Source of the DNA: Chelydra serpentina
Taxonomy: Eukaryota > Chordata > Testudines > Chelydridae
Length of the DNA: 64,000 nt
Assembly: GCA_037349315.1 (NCBI GenBank)
Contig: JBAIAC010000006.1
Coordinates: 55,920,501-55,984,500 of the forward strand
Direction: 5' to 3'
Part shown: in pieces, positions 1-10,683 of the stretch
How positions within the stretch are numbered: the first letter of the stretch is position 1
Layout: each line of letters starts with the position of its first letter
Position numbers and translations under genes: made by a program
The notes under the pieces: model-generated
Seen by the model: only the letters and a program-made list of their open reading frames with translations
Database searches by the model: none
Told to the model about the DNA's origin: nothing

Positions 1-1607
1 AGGTTCTCAGTCTGTAGACTGCAACTCTATATGTGAGACCATCTCCATCAAGCCTGAATGAGCTGTACTAAGAATGTCTCAGCTGGAAGTCAGGCTTACA
101 TATTGCTCATTATTATTAATAATATTTATTTATTAGGCATCTCTTTTCAAAAAGAGGTTGAACTACTCTCATGACCAGTAGTTGGCACTAGCTTTAACAA
201 TGTTTAGGAACCTAATGTATGGCAGTTGGTCATGGATGGTGCCATAGTGAAGAGTCTACATTTTCAGATACAGAACATTTGGCATGGTTAACCAAACTGT
301 GACTCAGATTAAATCTTGCGTATCTGAGTATAGATTTTCTATTTGTCTGTTTCGAGCATTGTTGGCATTACCCAGGTGTTGCTGAACCCAAAGCTCTTGG
401 TAATTTTGCTCTTTGTGAGGCGGTGGCAGAAGATAAATCAGTGGGGACACGGCCTGTCTGGCCAATAGATGGTTGATACAAACAGGCAAACAAAAGCGCA
501 TTCACTCAAAGCTTCTACTTTATTTAGTCTCCAGCACTTGCACATGTCTGCAGCAGGCGAGTATAGTACCCCAAATTAGCCCTAGATTACTATTTAACCA
601 AGGTCTAGAGGAGGTCTCAAGTGGATATCTGTAGATATCCAGTGGCCAACCTTCTGTTTGCAGGGGAACTTCAGAGGTGTGCAAGTGCCCCCCGAGCTCA
701 GATCGCTTCCTCCTTTTAAACTCAATGTGTTAGTATTACATAGCTTGTTCATCAAAAAACTGCTGAGCAGAAGTTAAGTGTGGAGTTTTCCAGTCTGTCA
801 AGCAGGGAACTTTCCATCAGTTAACCAGCTGTATTTCACATAGCAATCATTATCTATTGCCAGACTTCCCATCTTGCAACATCGCATGCTTCAACAAAAA
901 GCTCAGCTAAGGAGGGCACAGGGTCATGCTTACTCCTTGTGGTCACTTCCCCCCTCCCAGTCTGTAAGTTGTGCTAAGGTTTCAGAAAGCCTTCCTTTTA
1001 GCTGCTTTCAGCAATAAGCATAACAATTGGTATTCCAGCTACTGGCAGTGGTCTATGCATTTTACTGGGCTCTGGGCCCCCTCCCACCTCCCCCACCCCC
1101 ACAGTCAGTAGTTAAAATCAATATATCACAAGCACAGCAGGGACAAGGATGGTCTTAAAGACGGAATCATTTGTGTTTCATTATTAGTGACCTTCATTCC
1201 TCCTGTAATACCGGAGCTATTGCTCCAACTTAATAGACAGCTGAGTCTTGGGCATACAAGGATGAGAAATCAAGGTGCCAAGAAGGCATGGTCTGTGTGG
1301 AGCCCCTCTCCACAGATCAGTAGCCCTGTTTGGCAAGGGAAGGAACAAACAGAAGAAGCTGGTTTCTCCACCCTCACAGAGCTCTGACTGGCTAGAGAGC
1401 TGGCAAGAAATCTTGCCCCAACTTCCAGTTGCCAGCTCTCCTCGGATAGGACAATGAACTCCATGGGCTGCTGGAGAGCATGTGGGATGGCTACTTCAGG
1501 GAGGCTGAAGAATCTGAGCTCCTGGCTAGGGGACAGGCCCAGGGAGCAAGCTGAATGTATGGCCCTGTGAGCCTGTCCCATACTGTGTGTGAAGATCAAT
1601 CAGAGCC
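1..1607. other. No gene recognised
   Basis: I see no exon, RNA gene or confidently assignable repeat here. A C-rich stretch lies near 1076-1100. Short open frames on both strands show no family motif and are treated as chance. Confidence 0.5.
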
Positions 1608-1615
1608 CTGATGAG

Positions 1616-2047
1616 TAGAGCCCTGTGCGGATACAAATTTATACCCATGGATGTCCGTGGATAGCAGTTAGTATCCACTGAACCGCAGGGCTCTCCCGGG
1701 ACCTGCCGCAGTAAAGGGAGCAGAATGTGGGGCCACCACTCCCAGGAGCCAGCACCCCGCTGTACTGGTCGGCTGTACTGCTCCCAGCCTCACCCCCCAG
1801 CCCTTCCACGCAGCTGCGTTTCCTGTCTGGGGTCTGTACAGCCCCACTGGAGGACAGGGCGGGGGGCAGTACAGCCATGTCAGAGGAGCTGGCAGTGCAG
1901 GGCGCTGGCTCCTGGGAGTGGCGGCCCCACATTCTGCTCCTTTCACCGCTGCAGTTCCTGGGAGAGCCCTGCGGTTCAGGAGATATTGATTTCTATCCGT
2001 GGATATCCGCATCCACGGGTATAAATTTGCATCTGCTCAGGGCTCTG
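1616..2047. mobile_element. Non-autonomous hAT-type fold-back element with 8-bp TSD
   Basis: The ends read TAGAGCCCTG and CAGGGCTCTG, a terminal inverted repeat. The symmetry continues inward for about 140-150 bp on each side (left arm about 1616-1755, right arm about 1908-2047), including the shared block AACCGCAGGGCTCTCCC. The flanks CTGATGAG (1608-1615) and CTGATCAG (2048-2055) match at 7 of 8 positions, which is the target-duplication length of hAT transposases. No coding capacity is present, so movement would need a transposase from elsewhere. The GC-rich body explains the overlapping short open frames on both strands. The hAT class is inferred from duplication length and end sequence. 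Confidence 0.8.
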
Positions 2048-2055
2048 CTGATCAG

Positions 2056-2646
2056 TGACTGACTGGGATTGTGTTTTGCTAATGAAGGGGACTGCTACTG
2101 ATACAGCTGATTGTTACTGAAGACAGTGTTGGAGTGATTTTTGAGCAAACTCCTGCCTCCCCAAAGATGGAAGGGGAGTCATCTCCATCCCAAGGCAAGG
2201 GGTGGGAGTTTGGAATTAACCACCAGCCAGGGGAGTGCCCCACACACCTACCCTGGCACTCATGAAAGGGCCAACAGAATTTTTGAAAGAACTGTAACCT
2301 TGCATTTTACATCATCTAGTCTGAAGTTAAACTCTTCCCAATACTGAGAGAGTCTGTATTTTCTTCTATTAAAATACTACATCCCTTTCCCCCAAAAACC
2401 TCTCTGAACGCAAGCGGTCATGTAAATTGGCATAGGTAAATAGAAATATTTGTCATTGGAGGAGCAAGATTGTGACTCAGATTTGTGTATTCATTAACTG
2501 AGCATCTCATTTCTAACTGTTGAAAATCAGCCATATCAATTTTCGCTTTCCGTCAAACAACCCATTTGTGATAAAGTGAAGGCTTTGGTAGGGCATTGCC
2601 CATTGGGGTGAAGGTAATCAGCATGTTTGCAAGAAGTAGTAGTGAT
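2056..2646. other. No gene recognised
   Basis: AT-rich sequence without a recognisable gene or repeat. Confidence 0.5.
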
Positions 2647-2731
2647 GGGCCAGATCCTCAGCTGCAGCAAATTGTCACAGCTCCGTTGAAAACAATGGAG
2701 CTACACCAATTTATCCCAGCTGAGGATCAGA
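2647..2731. repeat. Short palindromic MITE-like repeat
   Basis: GGGCCAGATCCTCAGCTG at the left mirrors CAGCTGAGGATCAGAAC at the right, with further internal symmetry around the CTCC/GGAG centre. The whole unit is an imperfect hairpin of about 85 bp. It resembles short fold-back repeats scattered through reptile and bird genomes. The family is not assigned. Confidence 0.55.
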
Positions 2732-3829
2732 ACTACTATTTCCTGTTCAGACTCATTAGCATATCGTTCATCTGCAGATCCTGCCTATGTAGATAAGGAG
2801 AGATGTTGAGGACAACCTGAAGTCCTGACAGGTTCCAGCATATCCAGGTCAGAACATTCTGTGTCATACTTTCAGGAAAGAGAGTTGACATACAAGAGCT
2901 AGCTCCCAAGCTGGTTTGTAGTTAGAAAGCAAAAAGTTTTATTTTTTCAGAGATCAGATGCTGGGGTTCTGACCCCTGTGCAGAAAGTGCTGCTCCAACA
3001 TATCGTCACCTTTCAGAACTGGCTTTTCTTGCCCATTAGCACCTACTTTTTCTGGGATCTTTCATGTGTAATTAAGCTTTCTTTGCACATTTCAAAGCTT
3101 GCCATAGGCCCACTCTACCAACCCAACTTCATATCCTACCTTCTTTTCTTCCCTGAATCCCAATGGCTCCTTCCGGTTGGGGTGAGAGAAGTATTTGCTT
3201 GTTTTGCTGCCTCTTTTAACACTCTCTCCTCCCCTATCTCACTTATGTCTTTTCTTGAATTCAAATTTCACTGGTAGCTTTCAACTATCTGATGCTTACC
3301 TGGATAAAACTTCAGCTGATTTTATTTCCTTTGTTTCAATATTTAGAGAATGTTTGTAAACCTTTTTTAAAAGTAATTAGGTTTGAAAGTGTGTTTCAAT
3401 GGAATAAGAAAATAACAGTGAAGGGATCCTCATTTACATGTAAATCTTCCTCAATACACTACTCAATATCCACCTCTAACATTGCATCCTAGTTTTATTC
3501 TGTAAGGGAAATCGGCTTTTGGATTTATACAGTAGATTTGATATATTATTGTACGCTAATTTGATTTATAAAGTTCTAGTAACAGTCATACAACGTAGTT
3601 TCATCCTGCACTTTCATAAAATCCACTTTCAAACACAAGAAGACATTCTGGCAGAAACCTTTGACCAGAAGTATAACCAGCACTGAATTCTGTCCTGGAC
3701 TGAACTCTTAAAGGCTTTGTTTCTGCTTTGTTCCATCTCTCAATCTTTCCCGTGTTTTTTTTTAAACTGAGTATACTTTTCTCATGAAAATACTTTCCAC
3801 CATACTTTCACTGGCTGGCCAAAGGAAGT
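2732..3829. other. No gene recognised
   Basis: AT-rich; open frames at 2978-3277 and 3292-3492 have no recognisable domain and no splice context I can defend. Confidence 0.45.
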
Positions 3830-4022
3830 AATTATCCATGGGAACAATTTACCCACTGTTGTGGTGGATTTTCCATGACTGACAATTCTTAAATCAAGAT
3901 TGGATGCTTTTCTAAAAGACATTCTCTAGGAATTATTTTGGGGAAGTTCTATGGCCTGTGTTATACAGGAGGTCAGACTAGATAATCAAAATGGTCCCTT
4001 ATGGCCTTGAAATATATGTTTC
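3830..4022 (+). mobile_element. Old CR1-like LINE 3' end
   Basis: The segment runs from a decayed C-terminal RT region (a TGGAACAATTT-like start) into GGAGGTCAGACTAGATAATC, AAAATGGTCCCTTATGGCC, the typical CR1 3' untranslated end. No intact frame remains. Similar tails occur at 28287-28690 and 61600-61800, the former much better preserved. Confidence 0.7.
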
Positions 4023-7000
4023 TAAATTTGTTTTCATCTTGAAGTGGAACAAAATATCAAAACATCCAAATATTTTGCAGAATGTAAACTTTCAACAAAT
4101 TCAATTGGGATTTTCAAAACCTTCCCGAATGACTGAAACATAATATTTAGATTAACTATTAAAACACTCCCAAATTAAAATATTTTGTTTCACTTTGGCT
4201 TGATTCAACAATAATTTGCGTCCCTCTGATTTGCCATGTAGTCCACCCAGGGCAAGGTACTGACTGAGCTGCAATGTTAATTCCATTAGGCTCCTCCCTG
4301 TTCATTCTCTTCAACTACACTAAATGAAAACAGGAAATTAACCTATGTAGTAGTTGTTGTATTTCAGTAACTAATTGACATCTGAAGAGGGTCTCCTTAT
4401 CACCAACTAGCATACCTCCTACAAGAGGAGTAAGTGAAAAAAGTGCCTCTCTAAAAGACCAATATACTCGATTATTCTGATAGCTACATTTTACTATTTA
4501 AGTGTTTAAAGGAACAAAGAGGTGTAGTAGCCCTCGGCAGCATATTTAACTACATCAGCATTGTGCACTTTAGCACAAAGTGTATCACTTTTGTGTGTAT
4601 ATTTTTTAAGAGAGTGGGCTTTTAACTTTTCGATCCTCTATTTGTGTCTACTCAGAACTGGAATATAAGTTTTACTGAAGAGGCGCTTAGGAGACTATCC
4701 TTGCTGATTGCTGGACAGGAAAAGTCTAGATTTACATTTGCTGCCAACATAAAAAGGGACATGTGGCTGCTCCTCATTTTCTATTAATCAAAGTAGCTCC
4801 AATGACTTCAGATGGAATTGACTGAAATAGAACTATACTGATTTACACCAGAGTTATGGAAATAAACCAGCTGCCATTTCAGAGTAAACACTGAGCAGTG
4901 CTTCCATCAGTGCCAGTATGACCAGTTGCACTGAGTTTCCATGAGTGAATGAGCTACATGTCAGTGCTTTTGAAAGAATGGAAATTTTGAATGATCAGAA
5001 AAAAGTGTCACATGGCTCATTAACAATAACTTGTGGGTGGTTTGGGTCTTTCTAAGAAAGTATCCACTGTTCTATAGCTGTGTTTATCCCTATACAATTC
5101 AGAGAGATGGACTTTGAAAAAGTAGAATTAATAAAGGGTGCAAAAAAGAGGAAAATTCTAGGCCTAAATCATCCCGCCCATGAGAGGCAAGTATGGGCAA
5201 AATACTCAGAAAACAGTTTGATCTCAAACAGCTTTGAAGGTGTTTCTCATTAGAGGGATGAATTAGGGCTGACAGAGGGGAACCTGTGTGGCTGTCTGAC
5301 AACTGGAGCCAAAGGAAATAACTATAGAGACTCTTGGACCCAACCCTGTGGATTTTGAAGCATCCTCACAAAACAGAAGGCCCTTACCAAAGCTAGCTCT
5401 CAGCTCATGCTTCTCTTGGCTAATGGATCACTACCTCATGCCAAGGGACTAGAAACCACAGATCATAAATTATAGCTGTTCTAAGCAGCAAAAAAATTGG
5501 AGGTACTCTGTTAGAAAATGCACTACTTTCCAAGGGAACAACTCTGCTTTGAGTTGATGCGCCTAGCTTTTGTCCTGCTCCCAGTCAGCCATGAATTCCC
5601 ACAAACCTGCAGAGCCCCAGCCACACAGTGTTCACATAGAGGGAGTTCCTGGGCTGAAAGTTGCAGTAGTCGCTCTACAATTTAAATTCCTAATCCCCAT
5701 ACTTACTGCCCTAATTTTGGTAGTGTTTGAACTAACTCAAGCCCCTCCATGCAGTGGTGTGGATGTAATGGCCTCTAGAACCCAAACAAAATGATCAGAT
5801 AATTAGCATTTAATCACAAGAGAAGCTAAAACCTAGAATTTTGGCAACAGTTGTTTATTAATTATAATTATTTATTAATTAACAAACACCCAGATTCTTT
5901 AAAAAAACCTCTGTGCAGATTAATAGCAATGGTAGAGCACAGGACCATTTCAGCTTCACAGATTTTCTCTTCACAAATCTTGTAAATTCTCTTTTATGTT
6001 AAATTACCACTGACCGATATCTTGAAAAGCGATGTCAAAAAGACCACAGCAATCCTATTGTAGAAGATTCACCGGGTTTTATATTTAAAAAAAAAATCAA
6101 TGTTGTAGTGACAAAAGGGACGAAGAAGCTAATGTTGATCTCTCAATCCATGTCCTTCCTTAAATTTTACATCAAGATATTCATTTTTCCTTTTAGTTTG
6201 TCAGCCAAACTCCAAAGGACCTCTCATGTGGTGGTTACTTATTATGGCTCTTTACTTTTTAATCACAACCTCAAACAAAATAACAAAAAAATAACTTTTC
6301 CAATTTCTTATTGGATTTTTCCCACACAGGTAGTGGGCCCAAAAGCCAAAATTGTACATCCAGCCTTGGATTTTTTCCCCCAGTTTGTTTTTTTATAGGT
6401 AGCAAAGCTGAAAAAGAAAACCCATATCTTTATACCTTTATAAAACCAAAGCTCAAGTAGCTTTAGCTTCTTAAAAAATATTTCGTGTTTCATCACTAGT
6501 CCCATGTGGATTGCTGGCCTGCAGCCTACTGATTCTGCTACCAGGCATGCGGTGTTTAGAACTAAATGATTAATTACTTTTCTGTTGCCGTTGGCCCAGC
6601 CATTGTGTAACTGATGCTGCAGCTGGCTGACAGGAAACAATAGTAAACAAGACATTGAATCTCACAATTTTCTTTTTAACCCTTAGATAGTTTACACTGT
6701 ACCATATGGGACATAATCTTATAATTTCAAATTCCAGCGAGTAAGTGTCTGGAATAGTAGGGATTTGATTCAAAATGCTTTCTCCCCTTCTACCTCTGAT
6801 GCACACTTTTATGCATGCAACATCATGCTTTATCTCAGTCCTTTTGTGTCATATTTGATTGCCATAAATTGCTATATTTGATCAGTGATATAACTAATTA
6901 GATGTTTGGCAATACAATGCATCATCTGTGAGATAAAATACATATTTCAGGCCAATCATATAGTTAATAGGTGGTAATTTTATAAATGTGTCTGGTCATC

Positions 7001-7590
7001 TTGTTGCCTACCCCAACACTCTACAGGAACCAAAGTGGCAAGCTGTGTTGTAGCTTGGCTAACCTCAAATCCAACACTTGGATGGTAATCCTTCAAGAAC
7101 AATCCAGGTGCTACAGGAAGTGGTGTTGATTTGGTAAATGGAATATCTGCCTCTGACTCACTATTGAACCAAAATCCTAACATTGTGTTAGGGAATGTTA
7201 TGAGATGTTTGGCCTCTGTCCTGTATTTGGCAAGGAGATATTTAAAACCTTACTGAGCTGAGAACAAGTGGCTTTTCCTCATTGTTGGCCATATACAGGA
7301 GCCAAGCCATGAGTAGTGGGAGAAGGTAGCTGGGTGGAACTGTGAATAATTGTCTCATTAGGGAGGAAACATGAAATTTGTGGAGGATGGCTTAGTTTGG
7401 TTTCATTTTTGAAGGTGTGCTTGCAAGTTGCTCATCTCTCATGTTTGTTTGTTTTCCAGGTAGTGAGAGAAACGTCTGGGTAGACCTGCCCATGGAATAG
7501 TGGAAACAGTGGCCATGAGAAACCATGTGTTTCAACAATTGAACTTGGCAGATAAGAGCTTGTGTGTGGTGTTGTACACTAACTAAAGAA
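4023..7590. other. No gene recognised
   Basis: AT-rich anonymous sequence, with a TTATTAATTATAATTATTTA-type run near 5855-5885. Open frames here (for example 6108-6398 on plus and 6308-6655 on minus) overlap each other on opposite strands and show no conserved motif. Confidence 0.5.
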
Positions 7591-7593
7591 AGT

Positions 7594-7767
7594 CCCGGCA
7601 GTCACATTGTTCTAAAACATGCCCTAACCACAGAGTATACATCGTGTGTAAATGCTATTGAGAATAAAAGGAACTATACATAACCTATGAAAAATGAGGT
7701 ACCCCAATACTTTTTGGGGAGATAATACAAAGAAAGAAAAAGAGGGTGGACACCTTCATGCACATGC
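7594..7767 (+). repeat. Direct repeat, copy 1 of 2
   Basis: About 174 bp beginning CCCGGCAGTCACATTG and ending at CACATGC. It is repeated with roughly a dozen differences at 8580-8753. Copy 1 breaks off where a GC-rich transposon fragment begins, whereas copy 2 continues into AT-rich sequence. Identity of the parent repeat is unknown; an LTR-derived duplication is possible. Confidence 0.85.
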
Positions 7768-7774
7768 GCTTCCC

Positions 7775-8037
7775 CCGCACCCCCCCTTGCCGAACAGCTG
7801 AGAGGAAAAAAGCGCCTCTGGCGGCGGCGCGGGAACCCAGAAGGAACCCTGAAGGTGAGTTGTGGGTGCGCGGTGTGTGGGGGGGGCTAGCAGGGAGCTT
7901 CCAGTGGGTGCTCAGCACCTACCAATTTATCCCCTGGGGAGGAGGCGGGGGCGGGGATTTGGGGAAGGGGCGGGGCCGGGGGTGGAGTCGGGGCGGGGGC
8001 ACGAGCACCCACCGGCGCCAACAAAAGTCGGTGCCTA
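7775..8037. mobile_element. GC-rich hAT-like MITE fragment
   Basis: A sharply GC-rich island (GGGGCGGGG-type runs) ends in CAAAAGTCGGTGCCTATG, the same terminal type as the elements at 22669-22849 (AAAAGTCAGCGCC) and 42226-42640 (inner TATAGGCACCGACTCC). The opposite terminus is missing, so this copy is truncated on its left. A hyphenated GTGGGTGCTCAGCACC block is shared with the family. It could be mistaken for a CpG-island promoter, but the terminal match argues for a transposon. Confidence 0.6.
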
Positions 8038-8039
8038 TG

Positions 8040-9170
8040 TCTGAGGGGCTGGTCTGTGATCATTCCCCAGACTCACAATATGTTTCAGTAACAAACACCT
8101 AGCAAAATCTCGTAACTCCATATATAATGTTGACACACAATTTTAACATGACAATGATGTTCAGTAGATCATGAGTTTTCAAATGATACCTCACAAGGCA
8201 TTCATTGTTCAAAATATATCATACCCATTGTAGACCATTACTTCATTTTATCATTCATTTATTGTGTGATGTTATGATTAACTAACGTGTCATGTCATAT
8301 ATAATCATTCTATACTAAATAGATTTAAATTGTAGGATTATAGAAGTATAAGATTGATAAGTATTTACAAGCGATAAGCAGACATTAGGTATTTAAGTAA
8401 GTAGAGCTGAAATGCAAGGCTTACAGGCTGAGGCTTGTAAGATTTTAGTTTAGCCATACTAGGCTATAGGCTTAAGAAATGCTTGACATAATTAAGTGAC
8501 CAAAGAATAACCCAATGCTACAAGACTACAGGAAAAGATGAGCCAATGGGTGGTATTATGAAAATCTGATTACAAGATACCCAGCAGTCACATTGTTCTA
8601 AAACATGCCCTAACCACAGAGTATACATTGTGCGTAAATGCTATTGAGAATAAAAGGAACTACACACAACCTATGAAAAATGAGGTACCCCAATATTTTT
8701 TTGGGAAAGAATACAAAGAAAGAAAAAGAGGGTGGACACCTTCACACACATGCAAAGAGTGTTTGGCGTAGTCAGAATCACAAGATAAAAGAGGACTCCC
8801 AAATTGGGTAAAATGAGTTCCCTATGGTAAAACTCCAGGAGGAACCATCCCTCTACTGATAATCAATTGGCAAGGCATCTATCAAACACTAAGAATATTA
8901 TTTAGGATGTAAGTATAACTATTTTTGTAACTTATGCATAGGTCTTTACAGGATTTCTATGTGTTTGCACAATCATAACTTTAATTGTAACTTTAATAAA
9001 ACTTGCAAAATAGACTAAACCTTGTACTTGTAAATGTCTGTGTGGTCACTATCTTGGTCTTTATGTGTTTCTAGAGGCTCTAAACCTGAAGCAAGTAGCA
9101 GAGGTGACTTTCACTCTGTTGAGCTTGAAACTGTAGCCACCCGAGCCAAACCCATGGAGGTGTAATACAG
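8040..9170 (+). other. Possible LTR-like repeat block, unassigned
   Basis: Non-coding sequence that holds copy 2 of the 174-bp repeat and a polyadenylation-type AATAAAA (about 8994-9000). I suspect an LTR relic but see no defined TG...CA ends or target duplication. Confidence 0.3.
8580..8753 (+). repeat. Direct repeat, copy 2 of 2
   Basis: The partner of 7594-7767, offset by 986 bp. It begins CCCAGCAGTCACATTG and ends CACACACATGC. It continues without a break into the following sequence, so it is the better candidate for the original location. Confidence 0.85.
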
Positions 9171-9494
9171 CATTACCAAATTCAATTTAAATAAAATAAA
9201 AGGCAACACCATACAAAAGTGGTGAACATGGGGTACAGAGTGTCATAGTTAGGTAGACATAATATTAGGGCTGTCAAGTGATTAAAAAATTAATTGTTTA
9301 AACAATAATAGAATGCCATTTATATAAATATTTTTGGATGTTTTCCACATTTTCAAATATATTGGTTTCAATTACAACACAGAATACAAAGTATACAGTG
9401 CTCACTTTATTTTTTTTATAACAAATATTTGCATTGTAAAAAAGAAACAGTATTTCAATTCACTTAATACAAGTACTGTAGTGCAATCTCTTTA

Positions 9495-9955
9495 TTATAA
9501 AAGTTGAACTTTAGCACCTGAAAGTGAGAACAGGCGTTCACATGGCACTGTTTTAACTGGTGTTGCAAGATATTTACATGCCAGATGCACTAAAGATTCA
9601 TATGTCCCTTCATGCTTCAACCACCATTCCAGAGGACATGCGTCCATGTTGACGATGAGTTCTGCTTGATTACAATCCAAAGCAGTGCGGACCGACGCAT
9701 GTCCATTTTCATCATCTGAGTCAGATGCCACCAGCAGAAGGTTGGTTTTCTTTTTTGGTGGTTCGGTTTCTGTAGTTTCCACATCAGAGTGGAACACACC
9801 TCAACCCTCTCAGATTTTGGAAGGCACTTCAGATTCTTAAACCTTGGGTATTTTGCTGTAGCTATCTTTAGAAATCTCACATTGGTACCTTTTCTGTGTT
9901 TTGTCAAATCTGCAATGAAGGTGTTCTTAAAACGAACAACATGCTGGGTCATCAT
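9495..9955 (-). pseudogene. hAT transposase C-terminal part, frameshifted
   Basis: Two overlapping minus frames (about 9617-9955 and 9495-9797) together read as the C-terminal part of a hAT transposase. The first contains MMTQHVVRFKNTFIADLTK. The second ends in the hAT dimerisation signature, with PLEWW followed by YLATPVKTVPCERLFSLSG. A frame change lies near 9790-9830, so no single product can be made. The final residues of the domain are missing because the left arm is deleted there. hAT transposases bind terminal repeats and cut DNA; this remnant cannot. Confidence 0.8.
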
Positions 9956-10070
9956 CTGAGCATACTATAACATGAAATATATGGCAGAATGCGAGAAAAA
10001 CAGAGCAGGAGACATACAATTCTCCCCCTAGGAGTTCAGTCACAAATTTAATTCATGAATTGGTTTTTTA

Positions 10071-10304
10071 ATGAGCATCATCAGCATGGAAGCATGTCCT
10101 CTGGAATGGTGGCCAAAGCATGAAGGGGCATATGAATCTTTAGCATATCTGGCATGTAAATACCTTGCAATGCTGGCTACAAAAGTGCCAGGAGAATATC
10201 TGTTCTCACTTTCAGGTGACATTGTAAATAAGAAGTGGGCAGCATTATTTCCTGTAAATGTAAACAAACTTGTTTATCTTAGTGTTTGGCTGCACAGGAA
10301 GTAG
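10071..10304 (+). pseudogene. hAT transposase dimerisation-domain remnant
   Basis: Seventy-seven codons carry the hAT C-terminal signature: PLEWWPKHEGAYESLAYLA, then KVPGEYLFSLSGDIVNKKW and a closing VNKLVYLSVWLHRK. It is the mirror copy of the minus-strand remnant about 500 bp upstream. The start at 10071 is not a real initiation site; the frame is simply open from there. In the family this region mediates transposase multimerisation; alone it has no catalytic part. Confidence 0.8.
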
Positions 10305-10683
10305 GACTGAGTTGGACTTGCAGGCTCTAAAGATTTACATTGATTTGTTTTTGAGTGCAGTTATGTAACACACAAAAAATCTACATTTGTAAGTTGCGCT
10401 TTCACGACAAAGAAATTGCATTACAATACTTGTATGAGCTGAACTGAAAAATACTATTTCTTTTGTTTATCATTTTTACAGTGCAAATATTTGTAATAAG
10501 AATAATATAAAGTGAGCAGTGTAGACTTTGAATTCTGTATTGTAATTGAAATCAATCTATTTGAAAATGTAGAAAAACATCAAAAATATTTAATCATGTC
10601 AATTGGTATTCTATTGTTTAACAATGCAGTTAAAACTGAGATTAATTGTGATTAATTTTTTTTAGTTAATCACGTGAGTTAAA

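Larger units (their letters stand above)
9267..10683. mobile_element. Palindromic hAT DNA transposon with inverted transposase ends
   Basis: The left end is AGGGCTGTCAAGTGATTAAA. The right arm mirrors it, ending about 10683 in GATTAATTTTTTTTAGTTAA, but the outermost right terminus is lost. Mirrored blocks include CAATTACAACACAGAATAC (left) against its complement near 10535-10555, and GTGCTCACTTTAT (left) against ATAAAGTGAGC (about 10508). Both arms reach into transposase coding sequence, giving two C-terminal transposase ends that face each other. The left arm lacks roughly 190 bp present in the right arm. No full-length transposase is present. Confidence 0.85.

Noticed and set aside
7772..8040. 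CpG-island promoter of a nearby gene
   Set aside because: The GC-rich block ends in a transposon terminus shared with two other elements here, and no exon follows.
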